64,000 bases of DNA from Lutimaribacter saemankumensis (GCF_900100005.1 NZ_FNEB01000008.1:62001-126000); one strand, 5' to 3'; shown: positions 44,802 to 53,118, counted from the first letter of the stretch. Made by a program: numbers and translations. Notes: generated from the letters alone by a model not told the origin.

Positions 44802-45857
44802 ATGACACATCTGTGGGTGCGCGCCGAGCAGCGCGAGAACGAAGAGCGGGTCGGTCTGACGCCCGAAGGCTGCGCCGCACTGATCGCGGCCGGTATCCGC
44901 GTTACTGTCGAGCAAAGCAGCGTGCGCGCCATTCCCATAGATGGTTACCGCGACGCGGGGGCCGAGATCGCGCCGGAAAACAGCTGGCCGCAAGCGCCCG
45001 AGGACGCGATCATCTTCGGCCTCAAGGAACTGCCCGAAGATGGCACGCCGCTGCACCATCGCCACATCATGTTCGGCCATGCCTACAAGGGGCAGCCCGC
45101 CGGGCAAGACCTGCTGCGCCGGTTCAGGGCGGGGGGCGGCGCGCTTTATGACCTGGAATACCTCGTCACCGAAGAGGGTCGCCGCGTTGCCGCATTCGGC
45201 TATTGGGCAGGTTTCGCCGGCGCGGCCGTCACGCTGATGACCTGGGCCGCACAACAGCGCGGCGGTATCTGCGGGCCGGTGGGCGTTTATGCGGGGCGCG
45301 ATGCTCTGGTGTCGTCGCTGGCGCAGGAAATGGACGCGACCGGCGCCGCGCGGCCACGCGCCATCGTGATCGGGGCACTGGGCCGTGTGGGCACCGGGGC
45401 ATCGGATCTGTGCGAGGCGGTGGGGGTGACTGTCACGCGGTGGGACATGGCCGAAACCGCGCATGGCGGCCCGTTCCCCGAAGTTCTGGAGCATGAGGTT
45501 TTCCTGAATTGCATCCTGGCGCAGCCGGGCTGTCCGGTCTTCGTTCCGGCGGACGCGAAAACCGCGCCGCGCCGGTTGACCGCGATCGGGGATATCGCCT
45601 GCGATCCGACCTCGGATTTCTCGCCGATCAAGGTTTATGATCGCACGACGACCTGGGAAAAGCCGGCCCTTCGCGTGCATGACGATCCGGTATTGGACGT
45701 GATGGCGATCGACAACCTGCCGTCGATGCTGCCGGAGGAAAGCTCTCAGGACTATGCGGCGCAATTGCTGCCGTCCTTGCTGACGCTGGGCGATCTCGAC
45801 GGCGGAGTGTGGGGACGGGCGAAGGCCACGTTCGACGAAAACATCGCGCGTGTCTGA
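44802..45857 (+). CDS. saccharopine dehydrogenase (NAD+, L-lysine-forming type)
   Basis: A 351-residue enzyme of the LYS1 family. The N-terminal alanine-dehydrogenase-like domain has LWVRAEQRENEERVGLTPEG, and IIFGLKELPEDG with HHRHIMFGHAYKGQP carries the lysine and histidine of the active site; the NAD domain has RPRAIVIGALGRVGTGASDL. In marine alphaproteobacteria this enzyme joins lysine and 2-oxoglutarate to saccharopine in lysine catabolism. It is followed 30 bp later by the second dehydrogenase. Confidence 0.9.
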   Translation: MTHLWVRAEQRENEERVGLTPEGCAALIAAGIRVTVEQSSVRAIPIDGYRDAGAEIAPENSWPQAPEDAIIFGLKELPEDGTPLHHRHIMFGHAYKGQPAGQDLLRRFRAGGGALYDLEYLVTEEGRRVAAFGYWAGFAGAAVTLMTWAAQQRGGICGPVGVYAGRDALVSSLAQEMDATGAARPRAIVIGALGRVGTGASDLCEAVGVTVTRWDMAETAHGGPFPEVLEHEVFLNCILAQPGCPVFVPADAKTAPRRLTAIGDIACDPTSDFSPIKVYDRTTTWEKPALRVHDDPVLDVMAIDNLPSMLPEESSQDYAAQLLPSLLTLGDLDGGVWGRAKATFDENIARV

Positions 45858-45887
45858 ATGCGCGCCCAAGAAAAAGGGGAGAGAAGG

Positions 45888-47027
45888 ATGACGATTCATT
45901 GGTGCGGCACCGGCCTGTCGGCCATTCCCGGGCTGCGGCGTCTGCTGCAGGAGGGACACGAAGTGACGGTTTGGAACCGCACTGTGGACAAGGCAAAAGA
46001 AGCTGTCGGCGATCTGACGGACGACATCCGTGCCTTCGACCGCGATGCGCTGGCCGCCGTCTTGCAATCCGGCGATGTCGTCGTGTCGATGTTGCCCGGC
46101 GACTGGCACGTTCCGCTGGCCGAGCTGTGCCTTGAAAAAGGGGCTCATTTCGTCAGCTCGTCCTACATCGCACCGGAAATGCGCGCGCTGGACGATGCGG
46201 CACGCGAAAAGGGGCTGCGTTTCGTGAATGAAATCGGGCTCGATCCGGGCATCGACCACCTGATGGCGCACCAGCTTGTGGCCGATTACCTGGCGTCAAA
46301 AGCATACGATCCGAAGAACACGGTATCCTTCATTTCCTATTGCGGCGGTGTGCCCAAGATTCCCAACGCGTTCCGCTATAAGTTCAGCTGGTCGCCGCTG
46401 GGGGTGCTCAAGGCGCTGCGCTCTCCGTCGCGCTCGATCCGGGACTTTACCGAACTGCGCGTCAACCGGCCCTGGGACGCGATTTCCAGCTACACCGCCC
46501 CGCTGCCGCAGCCCGAGGCGTTCGAGGTTTATCCCAACCGCGACTCGATCCCGTTCATGGCGCAGTACCATTTCGAGGAAAGCTGGCCGGTGAAGGAGTT
46601 CGTGCGCGGTACGCTGCGCCTGAATGGCTGGTCCGACGCATGGAGCGGCGTGTTTGCCGAGATCGAAACGCTTGAGGGCGAGGCCGGCGAGGCGCGCCTG
46701 AAAGAGATGTCCGACCAGTTCTGGCGCGACAATGCCTATGACGAGGGAGAGCCCGACCGCGTGGTTCTGTGCGTCGGCCTGAAGGCGGAAAAGGACGGCG
46801 TTCCGGTCTGGCACAAGACCTATGTCATGGACGCCTGGGGCGATGCCCGTGGGACGGCCATGGCGCGCCTTGTGTCGATCCCGGTTTCGCTGGCAGTCGA
46901 AGCGGTTCTGAACCGCGAGGTGCCCGCCGGTGTCACCGCCGCGCCGTCGGATCCCAAGTTGCTGCAGCGTTTCATGGGGGAAATCGGCAAGCTGGCGCAG
47001 CATCTGCAGATCGTGGATCACGCCTGA
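45888..47027 (+). CDS. saccharopine dehydrogenase (L-glutamate-forming type, LYS9-like)
   Basis: A 379-residue LYS9-type enzyme that splits saccharopine to glutamate and 2-aminoadipate semialdehyde. It begins MTIHWCGTGLSAIPGLRRLL with a Rossmann motif, has VVSMLPGDWHVPLAELCLEKGAHFVSSSYIAPEM and the hallmark FVNEIGLDPGIDHLMAHQL, then the C-terminal domain SFISYCGGVPKIPNAFRYKFSWSP. The ATG at 45888 follows GGGGAGAGAAGG. With the preceding gene it forms a two-gene saccharopine pathway. Confidence 0.92.
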   Translation: MTIHWCGTGLSAIPGLRRLLQEGHEVTVWNRTVDKAKEAVGDLTDDIRAFDRDALAAVLQSGDVVVSMLPGDWHVPLAELCLEKGAHFVSSSYIAPEMRALDDAAREKGLRFVNEIGLDPGIDHLMAHQLVADYLASKAYDPKNTVSFISYCGGVPKIPNAFRYKFSWSPLGVLKALRSPSRSIRDFTELRVNRPWDAISSYTAPLPQPEAFEVYPNRDSIPFMAQYHFEESWPVKEFVRGTLRLNGWSDAWSGVFAEIETLEGEAGEARLKEMSDQFWRDNAYDEGEPDRVVLCVGLKAEKDGVPVWHKTYVMDAWGDARGTAMARLVSIPVSLAVEAVLNREVPAGVTAAPSDPKLLQRFMGEIGKLAQHLQIVDHA

Positions 47028-47036
47028 CGAAGAAAA

Positions 47037-47061
47037 CCCCGTCCGGCAGGGCCGGACGGGG
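47037..47061 (-). terminator. intrinsic terminator for the secreted-paralogue operon
   Basis: An 11-bp perfect stem CCCCGTCCGGC/GCCGGACGGGG with a 3-nt loop. On the minus strand it is followed by TTTTCTTC, the form of a Rho-independent terminator 42 bp after the 47104 gene stop; on the plus strand it may also end the lysine operon. Confidence 0.7.
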
Positions 47062-47103
47062 CATCGGGGAGTGTCGGACCATACGGTCCGGGGGAGGAAA
47101 AGG

Positions 47104-47406
47104 TTAACGTGCGCCGTATTGGGTGACGGCGGTTTCCTCGCTCGGGAAGGTGTAGCCGGTCACATATTGCCCATCGACGCGGGCCTGTTCACGCTCTTGC
47201 AGGATGCGCTCGGCGGACAGGCGCATGGACATGCCGTCCTGTGCCGCGACCAGACCCTTGTCACCGATTGCGCTTTCCTTGGGGTGGAGCGCAACGATGT
47301 TGTCCTCGCCGCGAGTGGAAATCACGGTGCCGTCCAGTGCCGGATTGGCCAGGGCAGGCGTTGCAGTTGCCGCGATCAGGGTAATTGCTGTAAGTGCGCG
47401 TTTCAT
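47104..47406 (-). CDS. small secreted protein, tandem paralogue 2
   Basis: A 100-residue precursor: signal peptide MKRALTAITLIAATATPALA, then about 80 residues with GTVISTRGEDNIVALHPKES, LSAERILQEREQARVDG and the terminal TAVTQYGAR. It is clearly paralogous to the gene at 47477-47782 (GTTIST, IVSLHPSE, PAERILTPREEA, AVTVYGAR). No known family is recognised. A Shine-Dalgarno AAAGGAG precedes the ATG. The conserved repeats of motif order suggest a small periplasmic or exported globular domain; there are no cysteines. Confidence 0.75.
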   Translation of the reverse strand: MKRALTAITLIAATATPALANPALDGTVISTRGEDNIVALHPKESAIGDKGLVAAQDGMSMRLSAERILQEREQARVDGQYVTGYTFPSEETAVTQYGAR

Positions 47407-47444
47407 TGCTTAACTCCTTTCTTCATCAAATGCTGTTCGGTGTA

Positions 47445-47464
47445 GGCGGGGAGGGCTCCCCGCC
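47445..47464 (-). terminator. hairpin between the tandem secreted genes
   Basis: An 8-bp perfect stem GGCGGGGA/TCCCCGCC with a 4-nt loop lies 12 bp beyond the stop of the upstream paralogue. There is no T-run, so it is more likely an attenuator or mRNA stabiliser setting the ratio of the two products. Confidence 0.45.
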
Positions 47465-47476
47465 TGCTCCGTTTCG

Positions 47477-47782
47477 TTACCGTGCGCCGTAAACGGTGAC
47501 TGCGTTACCGTTGCTCGGGAACAAGTTACCCGTCACGGTGCCGTTTTTCGCCAGTGCTTCTTCGCGCGGGGTCAGGATGCGTTCGGCGGGCAGTGCCACG
47601 CTGTCGCCTTTGGTGGCTTCGACGATACCTGCCATGCCGATGCCGCGTTCGCTGGGGTGCAGCGATACGATTGCCTGGTCACCCATGGTCGAAATGGTCG
47701 TGCCGGTCAGGGCGTTTTCTGCAAAAGCCGGTGCTGCGGCTGCGCTTGCGATCAGGGCGAATGCCATAGTCATGCGTCTCAT
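47477..47782 (-). CDS. small secreted protein, tandem paralogue 1
   Basis: A 101-residue precursor starting MRRMTMAFALIASAAAAPAFA (signal peptide). The mature 80-residue domain has GTTISTMGDQAIVSLHPSER, GIVEATKGDSVALPAERILT and the end NGNAVTVYGAR. It is a paralogue of the next gene and probably expressed first in a two-gene unit. The ATG at 47782 follows GGAAGGAG; the longer frame reaches into the AT-rich upstream region and was rejected. No known function or family. Confidence 0.75.
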   Translation of the reverse strand: MRRMTMAFALIASAAAAPAFAENALTGTTISTMGDQAIVSLHPSERGIGMAGIVEATKGDSVALPAERILTPREEALAKNGTVTGNLFPSNGNAVTVYGAR

Positions 47783-48159
47783 CGTTACTCTCCTTCCAGA
47801 TGGGTATTCCATCTTTTCTGTCTGTCGCTCCGCGTCTTGCGTTGCGTTGTGAGACAAGACTTGGCCCCTTCTGTGCGAAAATTCAAAACACCAGAATTCA
47901 CCCTGCCGTGTTCGATTGAGAGCAGTTTTGTGCGCAAACACACACTTTTGGTTTTCTGGAAAAAAATATATAAAAGACAACGTCTTAAAAGGGAATTTTT
48001 CGGCCTTGGATTTGTAGTTCGCTCACAAATCACGCAGGCGGCATCGAAAAAAACGTGTTTTGTGAACGAAGGCACAAAAAGAAAACCGGACCAGAATGGC
48101 CCGGTGTTGCGCTTTCTGCAGGTCGTTCGTGCGCCATCGCACAAAGGAGGTGTTTCGCG
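47783..48159 (-). promoter_or_regulatory. 377-bp regulatory interval with TTTGTG/CACAAA repeats
   Basis: This interval holds no gene. Its lower part is unusually AT-rich (about 47940-48000, with ATATATAAAA) and is the likely promoter region for the secreted paralogues. It contains several inverted repeats of one theme: TTTGTGCGCAAA (47927-47938), TTTGT-N9-ACAAA (48011-48029), TTTTGTG-N8-CACAAAA (48058-48079) and TTCGTGCG-CCAT-CGCACAAA (48126-48145), as well as AAGAC-AAC-GTCTT (47974-47986). These may be operator sites for one regulator. Confidence 0.45.
48074..48104 (-). terminator. intrinsic terminator after the DUF3775 gene
   Basis: On the minus strand, a 7-bp stem CCGGGCC/GGTCCGG (one G-T pair) with an ATTCT loop (plus 48086-48104) is followed by TTTTCTTTTTG. 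It lies about 55 bp beyond the DUF3775 stop and separates it from the secreted paralogues. Confidence 0.7.
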
Positions 48160-48486
48160 TTAGCGATGCCCCATCAAATCGTCTTCGTCGCCGGTCGCAG
48201 ACAGGCCAAGTGCATCCAGTCCGTTCTCGAGATGGTCGCTCAGATGGGGCGAACCGAGCAGGTAGTCCGCAGTCGGTGTTGTCGCTTCGGCGGCGGCGGT
48301 GGCCTTGGCTTCGTCCAGCTCTTCGGCGTCGAAACTTCCGCGCCCGATCCACATCAGGGCAACCAGCGAAATCTGTTCCTCTTCGCTCAGGCGGTCGATG
48401 AAAGCGCGCAGTTCCCCTTCGGCGCGGCCGATTTCCCGCGCCATGAGAATGACGTTTGCGACTTTACGTACAGATATATCGAGCAT
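48160..48486 (-). CDS. DUF3775 domain protein
   Basis: A 108-residue soluble acidic protein: MLDISVRKVANVILMAREI, then EGELRAFIDRLSEEEQISLVALMWIGRGSFDAEELDEA and a C-terminal TADYLLGSPHLSDHLENGLDALG. This is the DUF3775 family of Rhodobacterales and relatives, of unknown function. The ATG at 48486 was chosen because CCGGAGGAG lies just upstream; the 11 extra N-terminal codons would cover that site. It precedes a strong minus-strand terminator. Confidence 0.85.
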   Translation of the reverse strand: MLDISVRKVANVILMAREIGRAEGELRAFIDRLSEEEQISLVALMWIGRGSFDAEELDEAKATAAAEATTPTADYLLGSPHLSDHLENGLDALGLSATGDEDDLMGHR

Positions 48487-48546
48487 GACTCCTCCGGCGT
48501 TTCCTTTTGGAACAGTCACCTCATAGCACAGTCCGCGTCTTTGATC

Positions 48547-49281
48547 TTACGCAAATAGTCGGTAATACAGCCAGTCGGGCAGAAACTGCGACAGCCGAAA
48601 AACCCAACTGAACACCCGTGGAAAGCTTTTCTTGAACCGATCCGGGGTGCACATCAGTTCGAACACTTCACGCGCGGCGTCTTCGGGTTCCATCAGGAAA
48701 GGCATTCGGAAATCGTTCTTGTCGGTCAGCCGGGTGCGAATGAAGCCGGGATTGGCCAGTTGCACCTTTATGGGCGTGCGGTGGAGATCGGCATAAAGCG
48801 ATTCCCCCAAAGCCATCACACCTGCCTTGGACGGTGCGTAACCGATCGCTCCGGGCAATCCGCGGAACCCCGACAGGCTGCCGATGATGACGACGTGACC
48901 GGATTGCCTGGCGACCATGGCGGGCACCGCGCGGCCCAGCACGCGGAAGGCACCGGTGAAGTTCACATCCGCCATTGCGACGCCCTTGTCGACATCCCAT
49001 TCGGTTGCCGGCATTGGCCAGTAAACGCCTGCCAACCAGACAAGCCCGTCGATTTCGCCCACGGCTTCGCAGGCCTTGGTTACGCTGTCGTCGTCCTGCA
49101 CGTCCATCGGCAGGATGTCGGCCGCGCCCGGCAGACTGTCGGCCAGTTCCTTCAGCCTGTCGGCATTTCGTGCCGACAGGATCAGGTGCGCGCCGGCGCC
49201 GCTCAGCTTTTGGGCCAGCGCTGCGCCAAGGCCCTCGGAGGCACCTATCAGCCAGTATGTCTTTCCGCGCCAATCCATCAT
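48547..49281 (-). CDS. short-chain dehydrogenase (last gene of SigE-type operon)
   Basis: A 244-residue SDR: nucleotide motif LIGASEGLGAALAQ near residue 13, DVQDDDSVTKACEAVGEIDGLVWLAG, catalytic serine in IIGSLSGF and YxxxK in GYAPSKAGVMALGESLYAD. It is the last of five minus-strand genes matching, in order, the SigE-controlled operon RSP_1091-1087 that I recall from R. sphaeroides. It overlaps the DUF3833 gene by ATGA. The substrate is unknown; lipid or quinone-derived carbonyls are possible. Confidence 0.88.
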   Translation of the reverse strand: MMDWRGKTYWLIGASEGLGAALAQKLSGAGAHLILSARNADRLKELADSLPGAADILPMDVQDDDSVTKACEAVGEIDGLVWLAGVYWPMPATEWDVDKGVAMADVNFTGAFRVLGRAVPAMVARQSGHVVIIGSLSGFRGLPGAIGYAPSKAGVMALGESLYADLHRTPIKVQLANPGFIRTRLTDKNDFRMPFLMEPEDAAREVFELMCTPDRFKKSFPRVFSWVFRLSQFLPDWLYYRLFA

Positions 49282-49856
49282 GCAGCGCGGTCCCGGGCTT
49301 CTTGCGGTTTCGGGCGCATCACGGCGACCAGTTCGGCGACCTTGATGCCGAATTTGCGGAACTGGCTGCGGTTCACAACGGCGCCGTCGGGGGCAAGATA
49401 CATCCAGTCGGTCACGCTGAGGACATGGCCGCCCGCGTCTTCGGTCAGCCGGATGCGGTATTTCAGATGCAGGGCCGAGCCGTGTTGCCGTCCGATTCCG
49501 GTGCCGACAACATCGTCGGCTTCGGCGCGCACCGTGCCGTCATTTCCCAGCTCCAGCCGCCATTCGCGCTGTTGTTCGGTCCCGCTGTCATAGCGGAAAT
49601 GCTCGGCCATCACGCCGCGATTGCCGTCCCAATGTATATCGAACTCGGCCGAGAACCGTGACGCGACCCGGCCTGTCGGTCCATAGATCACCCCGTCGCA
49701 GACCATCGGGCCGCTCAGATGTGTGCGCAGATCGAAGGGTTCTCCGGTTTCGTAGTCCTCCGGCGATTGGGCGACAAAGCTGGCAAAACGTTGTCGGATC
49801 CATACCAGAAGCAGCGCAACGAGGATGCCGGCGAGTATCCAGACAGGGGCGTCCAT
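49278..49856 (-). CDS. DUF3833 family membrane-anchored protein
   Basis: A 192-residue protein with one N-terminal membrane helix (VWILAGILVALLLVWI) and a soluble beta-rich domain (FDLRTHLSGPMVCDGVIYGPTGRVASRFSAEFD, LKYRIRLTEDAGGHVLSVTDWMYL). It matches DUF3833, found in this conserved operon. Probably in the periplasm or at the membrane face and lipocalin-like by sequence character, which is inference. Confidence 0.82.
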   Translation of the reverse strand: MDAPVWILAGILVALLLVWIRQRFASFVAQSPEDYETGEPFDLRTHLSGPMVCDGVIYGPTGRVASRFSAEFDIHWDGNRGVMAEHFRYDSGTEQQREWRLELGNDGTVRAEADDVVGTGIGRQHGSALHLKYRIRLTEDAGGHVLSVTDWMYLAPDGAVVNRSQFRKFGIKVAELVAVMRPKPQEARDRAA

Positions 49857-49859
49857 GTC

Positions 49860-51071
49860 TCAGACCTCCTTGGGTTCTATGGTTAGTACAAGTGCGATGG
49901 CCAAAAGCTTGAGCAGGCAGGGCACCGCGCCATAGGCCAGGCTCAGCGCGAAAAGAGCCTCTGCGTCGTTCGCGGTTCCAGGTTCGAAGCCTGCGGCCTG
50001 AAGCGCGGGAAGCAGGGTCACCGCGGCGAAGGCAAGGGTGAATTTCGAAACGAAGGACCAAAGCCCGAAGGCGCCGGCCGCGCCCGGCGCGATACGCTCC
50101 ATCCGGGCGGAAAAGATGGCGGGCAAAAGCGTCATGTCCGCGCCAAGCGCCGCCCCCGAGGCCACGCAGATCACGGCAAAGGCCACGGTATCGCCCGCCC
50201 CCAGGGTGACGGCAAAGGCGAAGGCCGCGATGGACAGGATCATGCCCGCGATCAGAACGCGCTTGGCGCCGTGGCGCTCGGCTGCGCGCGACCAGAAAGG
50301 CGCGGCCAGCGCGGCGGACAGGAAAAACAGCAGCAACAGCGGCCCTTCGGCACCAGGGGCCTGCAGGCGGCTTTCGACAAAGAACAGGAACAGGGTCGAG
50401 CTGACGGCGACCGGGGCCGCGTTGACCAGCGCGATCAGCAACAATTTGCGCGCTTGGCTGTCGCGCAGAACCGGGGCGAAGCCCGCATCCGACGGCGCGA
50501 CCGCGCGCCATTCGTGGCGCATCGCCAGCGCGGCCGCACCGGCCAGTATCGCGAATGCCAGCGCAAAAGCGGTAAAGCCGCCCAGCACCACGGGTGCGAC
50601 CGCCGCAGCGCAAACACCGATCAAGGCCCCGGTTTCGCGCCAGCGTGCAAGACGCAGATGCCCGCCAGCCCCCATGCGGCCGGCCCGGTCCACACCTTGC
50701 GCGTAAAAACAGATGGTCAGAAAACTGAAGGCGGAAAAGATCCCCGTCAGCATCAGCGCGAACCACAAAAGCGGCGCGATTGGCGGTGTAACCGCGAAAA
50801 GCCCCAGCATGGAGGCGGCCATCACGGCGATGGCGGCCACGATCGCGGTGCCGCGATGATGCCGCAGACGCCCGGCCAGCCGCCCCAAAAGTGGATCCTG
50901 CACAACGTCCAGCAGGCGCAACCCGAACAAGACCGACCCCAATGCCGCCAGCGACACGCCATACTGGTCCACATAGACCTTGGGCGCGTGGATATAGAGC
51001 GGCAGGCCCGCCGATGCCAGCAGGCCTGCAAACAGCCCGTAGGCGGGCAGGGGGGCGGCGCGGTTCGTCAC
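49860..51071 (-). CDS. MFS (glycoside-pentoside-hexuronide-type) transporter
   Basis: A 403-residue, roughly 12-helix transporter of the GPH/MFS_2 type: YGLFAGLLASAGLPLYIHAPKVYVDQYGVSL at the N-terminus, LLDVVQDPLLGRLAGRL as loop 2-3 motif, and FWSRAAERHGAKRVLIAGM. The start is GTG at 51071, which forms a GTGA overlap with the DUF1365 stop; the upstream frame would run into that gene. The third gene of the SigE-type operon; transported compound unknown, perhaps a lipid-derived product. Confidence 0.85.
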   Translation of the reverse strand: MTNRAAPLPAYGLFAGLLASAGLPLYIHAPKVYVDQYGVSLAALGSVLFGLRLLDVVQDPLLGRLAGRLRHHRGTAIVAAIAVMAASMLGLFAVTPPIAPLLWFALMLTGIFSAFSFLTICFYAQGVDRAGRMGAGGHLRLARWRETGALIGVCAAAVAPVVLGGFTAFALAFAILAGAAALAMRHEWRAVAPSDAGFAPVLRDSQARKLLLIALVNAAPVAVSSTLFLFFVESRLQAPGAEGPLLLLFFLSAALAAPFWSRAAERHGAKRVLIAGMILSIAAFAFAVTLGAGDTVAFAVICVASGAALGADMTLLPAIFSARMERIAPGAAGAFGLWSFVSKFTLAFAAVTLLPALQAAGFEPGTANDAEALFALSLAYGAVPCLLKLLAIALVLTIEPKEV

Positions 51072-51823
51072 CGCGAAACCTCGTGGACGGGCGGTTCGGG
51101 GCGGGCGCGATAGCGTGCGCCTTTCCACCACAGTTTAAGCGCCTGCCAATGGATCAGCGCCAGAACGCGGCGCGAACCGAACGGACGACGCAGCGTCGCA
51201 CGGATCAGGCCCATGTTCGTCAGCGGTTGCCTTGTCCCGCACAGCGTGGCGATCACACCGCCATTGCCGCCGGTGAAATCGATCCAGATGCCGATCCTGT
51301 CGTCGCGAATATCGAAGCGGAATTCGTAATTGCCATCGACCTGCTGGAACGGCGAGACATGAAAAATCTTTGTCGCCCTCAGCCTGTCGGTGGGTTCGAT
51401 CGGTTCAAGGTCGTCGCGGTGCACAAGATAGGAATGCCTGTCGCCGAACGTGTTGGTCACTTCGGCGATGACGACGCGCAGATGCGCGTTCGCATCCCGG
51501 CAGAGCCAGAAAGACACCGGGTTGAACACGTGGCCCAGAACGCGCGGCTGGGTCAGCAGCTCGATCCGGTCCGGGGCGGGCAGGTCATGCGCCTGCAGCA
51601 CCTCGCGTACCCATGCGGCACCGCGCCCTTCACCGGGGGCGCCGCCGTAGTCTTGATCGTGAAAAGATGTCAGGTTCGCGCGGTTGCGCGACATGAGCGC
51701 TGGCAGGCGCGGAGTGGCTTCGGGATCGAGCAGAACGTAGTCCACGCCATAACGGAACGCGTTTTCGACCGCGCCCTTGCGCCCGTGCCATGTGTGGCCC
51801 GAGATATGGTCGACCCGGCTCAT
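51068..51823 (-). CDS. DUF1365 family protein
   Basis: A 251-residue DUF1365 protein: DHISGHTWHGRKGAVENAFRYGVDYVLLDPE, then RIELLTQPRVLGHVFNPVSFWLC, THAFGDRHSY-like VTNTFGDRHSYLVH and FHVSPFQQVDGNYEFRFDI. It is the partner of the flavoprotein in the R. sphaeroides SigE operon, where the two are needed for the singlet-oxygen-linked fatty-acid modification pathway (from memory). It overlaps the flavoprotein end (ATGA) and the MFS start. Confidence 0.88.
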   Translation of the reverse strand: MSRVDHISGHTWHGRKGAVENAFRYGVDYVLLDPEATPRLPALMSRNRANLTSFHDQDYGGAPGEGRGAAWVREVLQAHDLPAPDRIELLTQPRVLGHVFNPVSFWLCRDANAHLRVVIAEVTNTFGDRHSYLVHRDDLEPIEPTDRLRATKIFHVSPFQQVDGNYEFRFDIRDDRIGIWIDFTGGNGGVIATLCGTRQPLTNMGLIRATLRRPFGSRRVLALIHWQALKLWWKGARYRARPEPPVHEVSR

Positions 51824-53118
51824 TCGGCGGCCACCGCGATTTCCGTGCGGCTTGCGATCGCCTCGGCCACGTCGACCGCGCTGGACAGCCCGTCTTCGTG
51901 GAAGCCGTGCTTCATCCAGGCGCCGCAGAACCAGGTGTTGCGGGTGCCGTTCAGTGCCGCCATGTCCTTTTGTGCCTGAAGGGCGGCCAGATCGTAGACC
52001 GGGTGGCGCAAGGTCACCGTGTCATAGATCAGCTCTTCGCGGATCGGGCGCGTGGTGTTCAGCGTCACGAAATGCGGATCGTCCTGCGGGATCGGCTGAA
52101 GCTTGTTCATCCAATAGGTCAGGTCGATGCGGTCGCTCTGCTTGCCGGCGGTTTCGGTGTAGTTCCAGCTGGACCAGACCTGGCGGCGCTTTGGCATGAT
52201 CGACGCGTCGGCGTGAAGGACGATGTCGTTCGGCTGATAGGCGATGGCGCCAAGGCCGGCCCGTTCCTCGGCCGACGGATCGGCCAGCAGGCGCAGCGTA
52301 TCGTCCGAGTGCGTGGCAAAAACCACATCGTCGAAGCGTTCCCATTCGCCGCCGGCAAGCTTGACTTCCACACCCGCCACATCGCGCCGCACCGCGTCCA
52401 CGGGGCTGCCCAGGCGGATATCGACACCGCGGTTGCGCATCGCCGTTTCAAGGCGGGATACATACGAGGCCGAACCGCCCTGAACGGTGTACCATTGATG
52501 CTGGCCCGTGTGATGCAGCAAAGCGTGGTTTTCAAAGAACTGCACCATCGCATGGGCGGGGAAATCCATGATCTTTTCCACCGGGGTGGACCATATCGCG
52601 CCGGACAGCGGCAGCAGGTAATAGTCGCGGAACCAGTCGCCCGTGCCCATCTTTTCAAGGAAATCGCCGATCGAAAGCGACCGGTCCTGCGCCTCGGTCA
52701 GCGCATTGGCATTGAAATGCACGACATCGCGGATCATCCGCAGGAATTTCGGGTTCAACATGTTGCGCTTTTGCGCAAACAGGGCACCGAGGCTGGCCAG
52801 CCCGTATTCAAGCGCGCCGCCGTTCAGCGAAGCGCCGAAGCTCATGTTGGATTCGGTTACCGGAACGTCCAGTTCGTCGAACAGTGCGGCAAGATGCGGA
52901 TAGTTGGCATAGTTGAATACGATAAACCCCGTATCGACGGGTTGATCGCCGTTCCTGCCGGCAATGATGGTGCGTGCATGCCCGCCAAGACGGCCCTCGG
53001 CCTCGATCAGTGTAACGTTGTGGGTCGCCGACAACATGTGGGCGGCGCCCATGCCCGAAATACCTGCTCCGATGACGGCGATTCTTTTTGGGGCAACGCG
53101 GCCCGCCTCAAATGGCAT
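51820..53118 (-). CDS. FAD-dependent amine-oxidase-like flavoprotein (UfaD-like)
   Basis: A 432-residue flavoprotein: RIAVIGAGISGMGAAHMLSA at the N-terminus (Rossmann GAGISG), LIEAEGRLGGHARTI, GFIVFNYANYPHLAALFDEL, and a C-terminal NTWFCGAWMKHGFHEDGLSSAVDVAEAIA. It is the first gene of the minus-strand operon. In R. sphaeroides the SigE-dependent homologue is implicated in unsaturated/furan fatty acid formation (UfaD is a fatty-acid desaturase); the assignment here rests on gene order and domain type. The ATG at 53118 was selected; the longer frame covers its own promoter. Confidence 0.85.
   Translation of the reverse strand: MPFEAGRVAPKRIAVIGAGISGMGAAHMLSATHNVTLIEAEGRLGGHARTIIAGRNGDQPVDTGFIVFNYANYPHLAALFDELDVPVTESNMSFGASLNGGALEYGLASLGALFAQKRNMLNPKFLRMIRDVVHFNANALTEAQDRSLSIGDFLEKMGTGDWFRDYYLLPLSGAIWSTPVEKIMDFPAHAMVQFFENHALLHHTGQHQWYTVQGGSASYVSRLETAMRNRGVDIRLGSPVDAVRRDVAGVEVKLAGGEWERFDDVVFATHSDDTLRLLADPSAEERAGLGAIAYQPNDIVLHADASIMPKRRQVWSSWNYTETAGKQSDRIDLTYWMNKLQPIPQDDPHFVTLNTTRPIREELIYDTVTLRHPVYDLAALQAQKDMAALNGTRNTWFCGAWMKHGFHEDGLSSAVDVAEAIASRTEIAVAAE

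Noticed and set aside
47783-47980. N-terminal extension of the first secreted paralogue
   Set aside because: It would put about 66 residues before a clear signal peptide; GGAAGGAG before the ATG at 47782 marks the true start.
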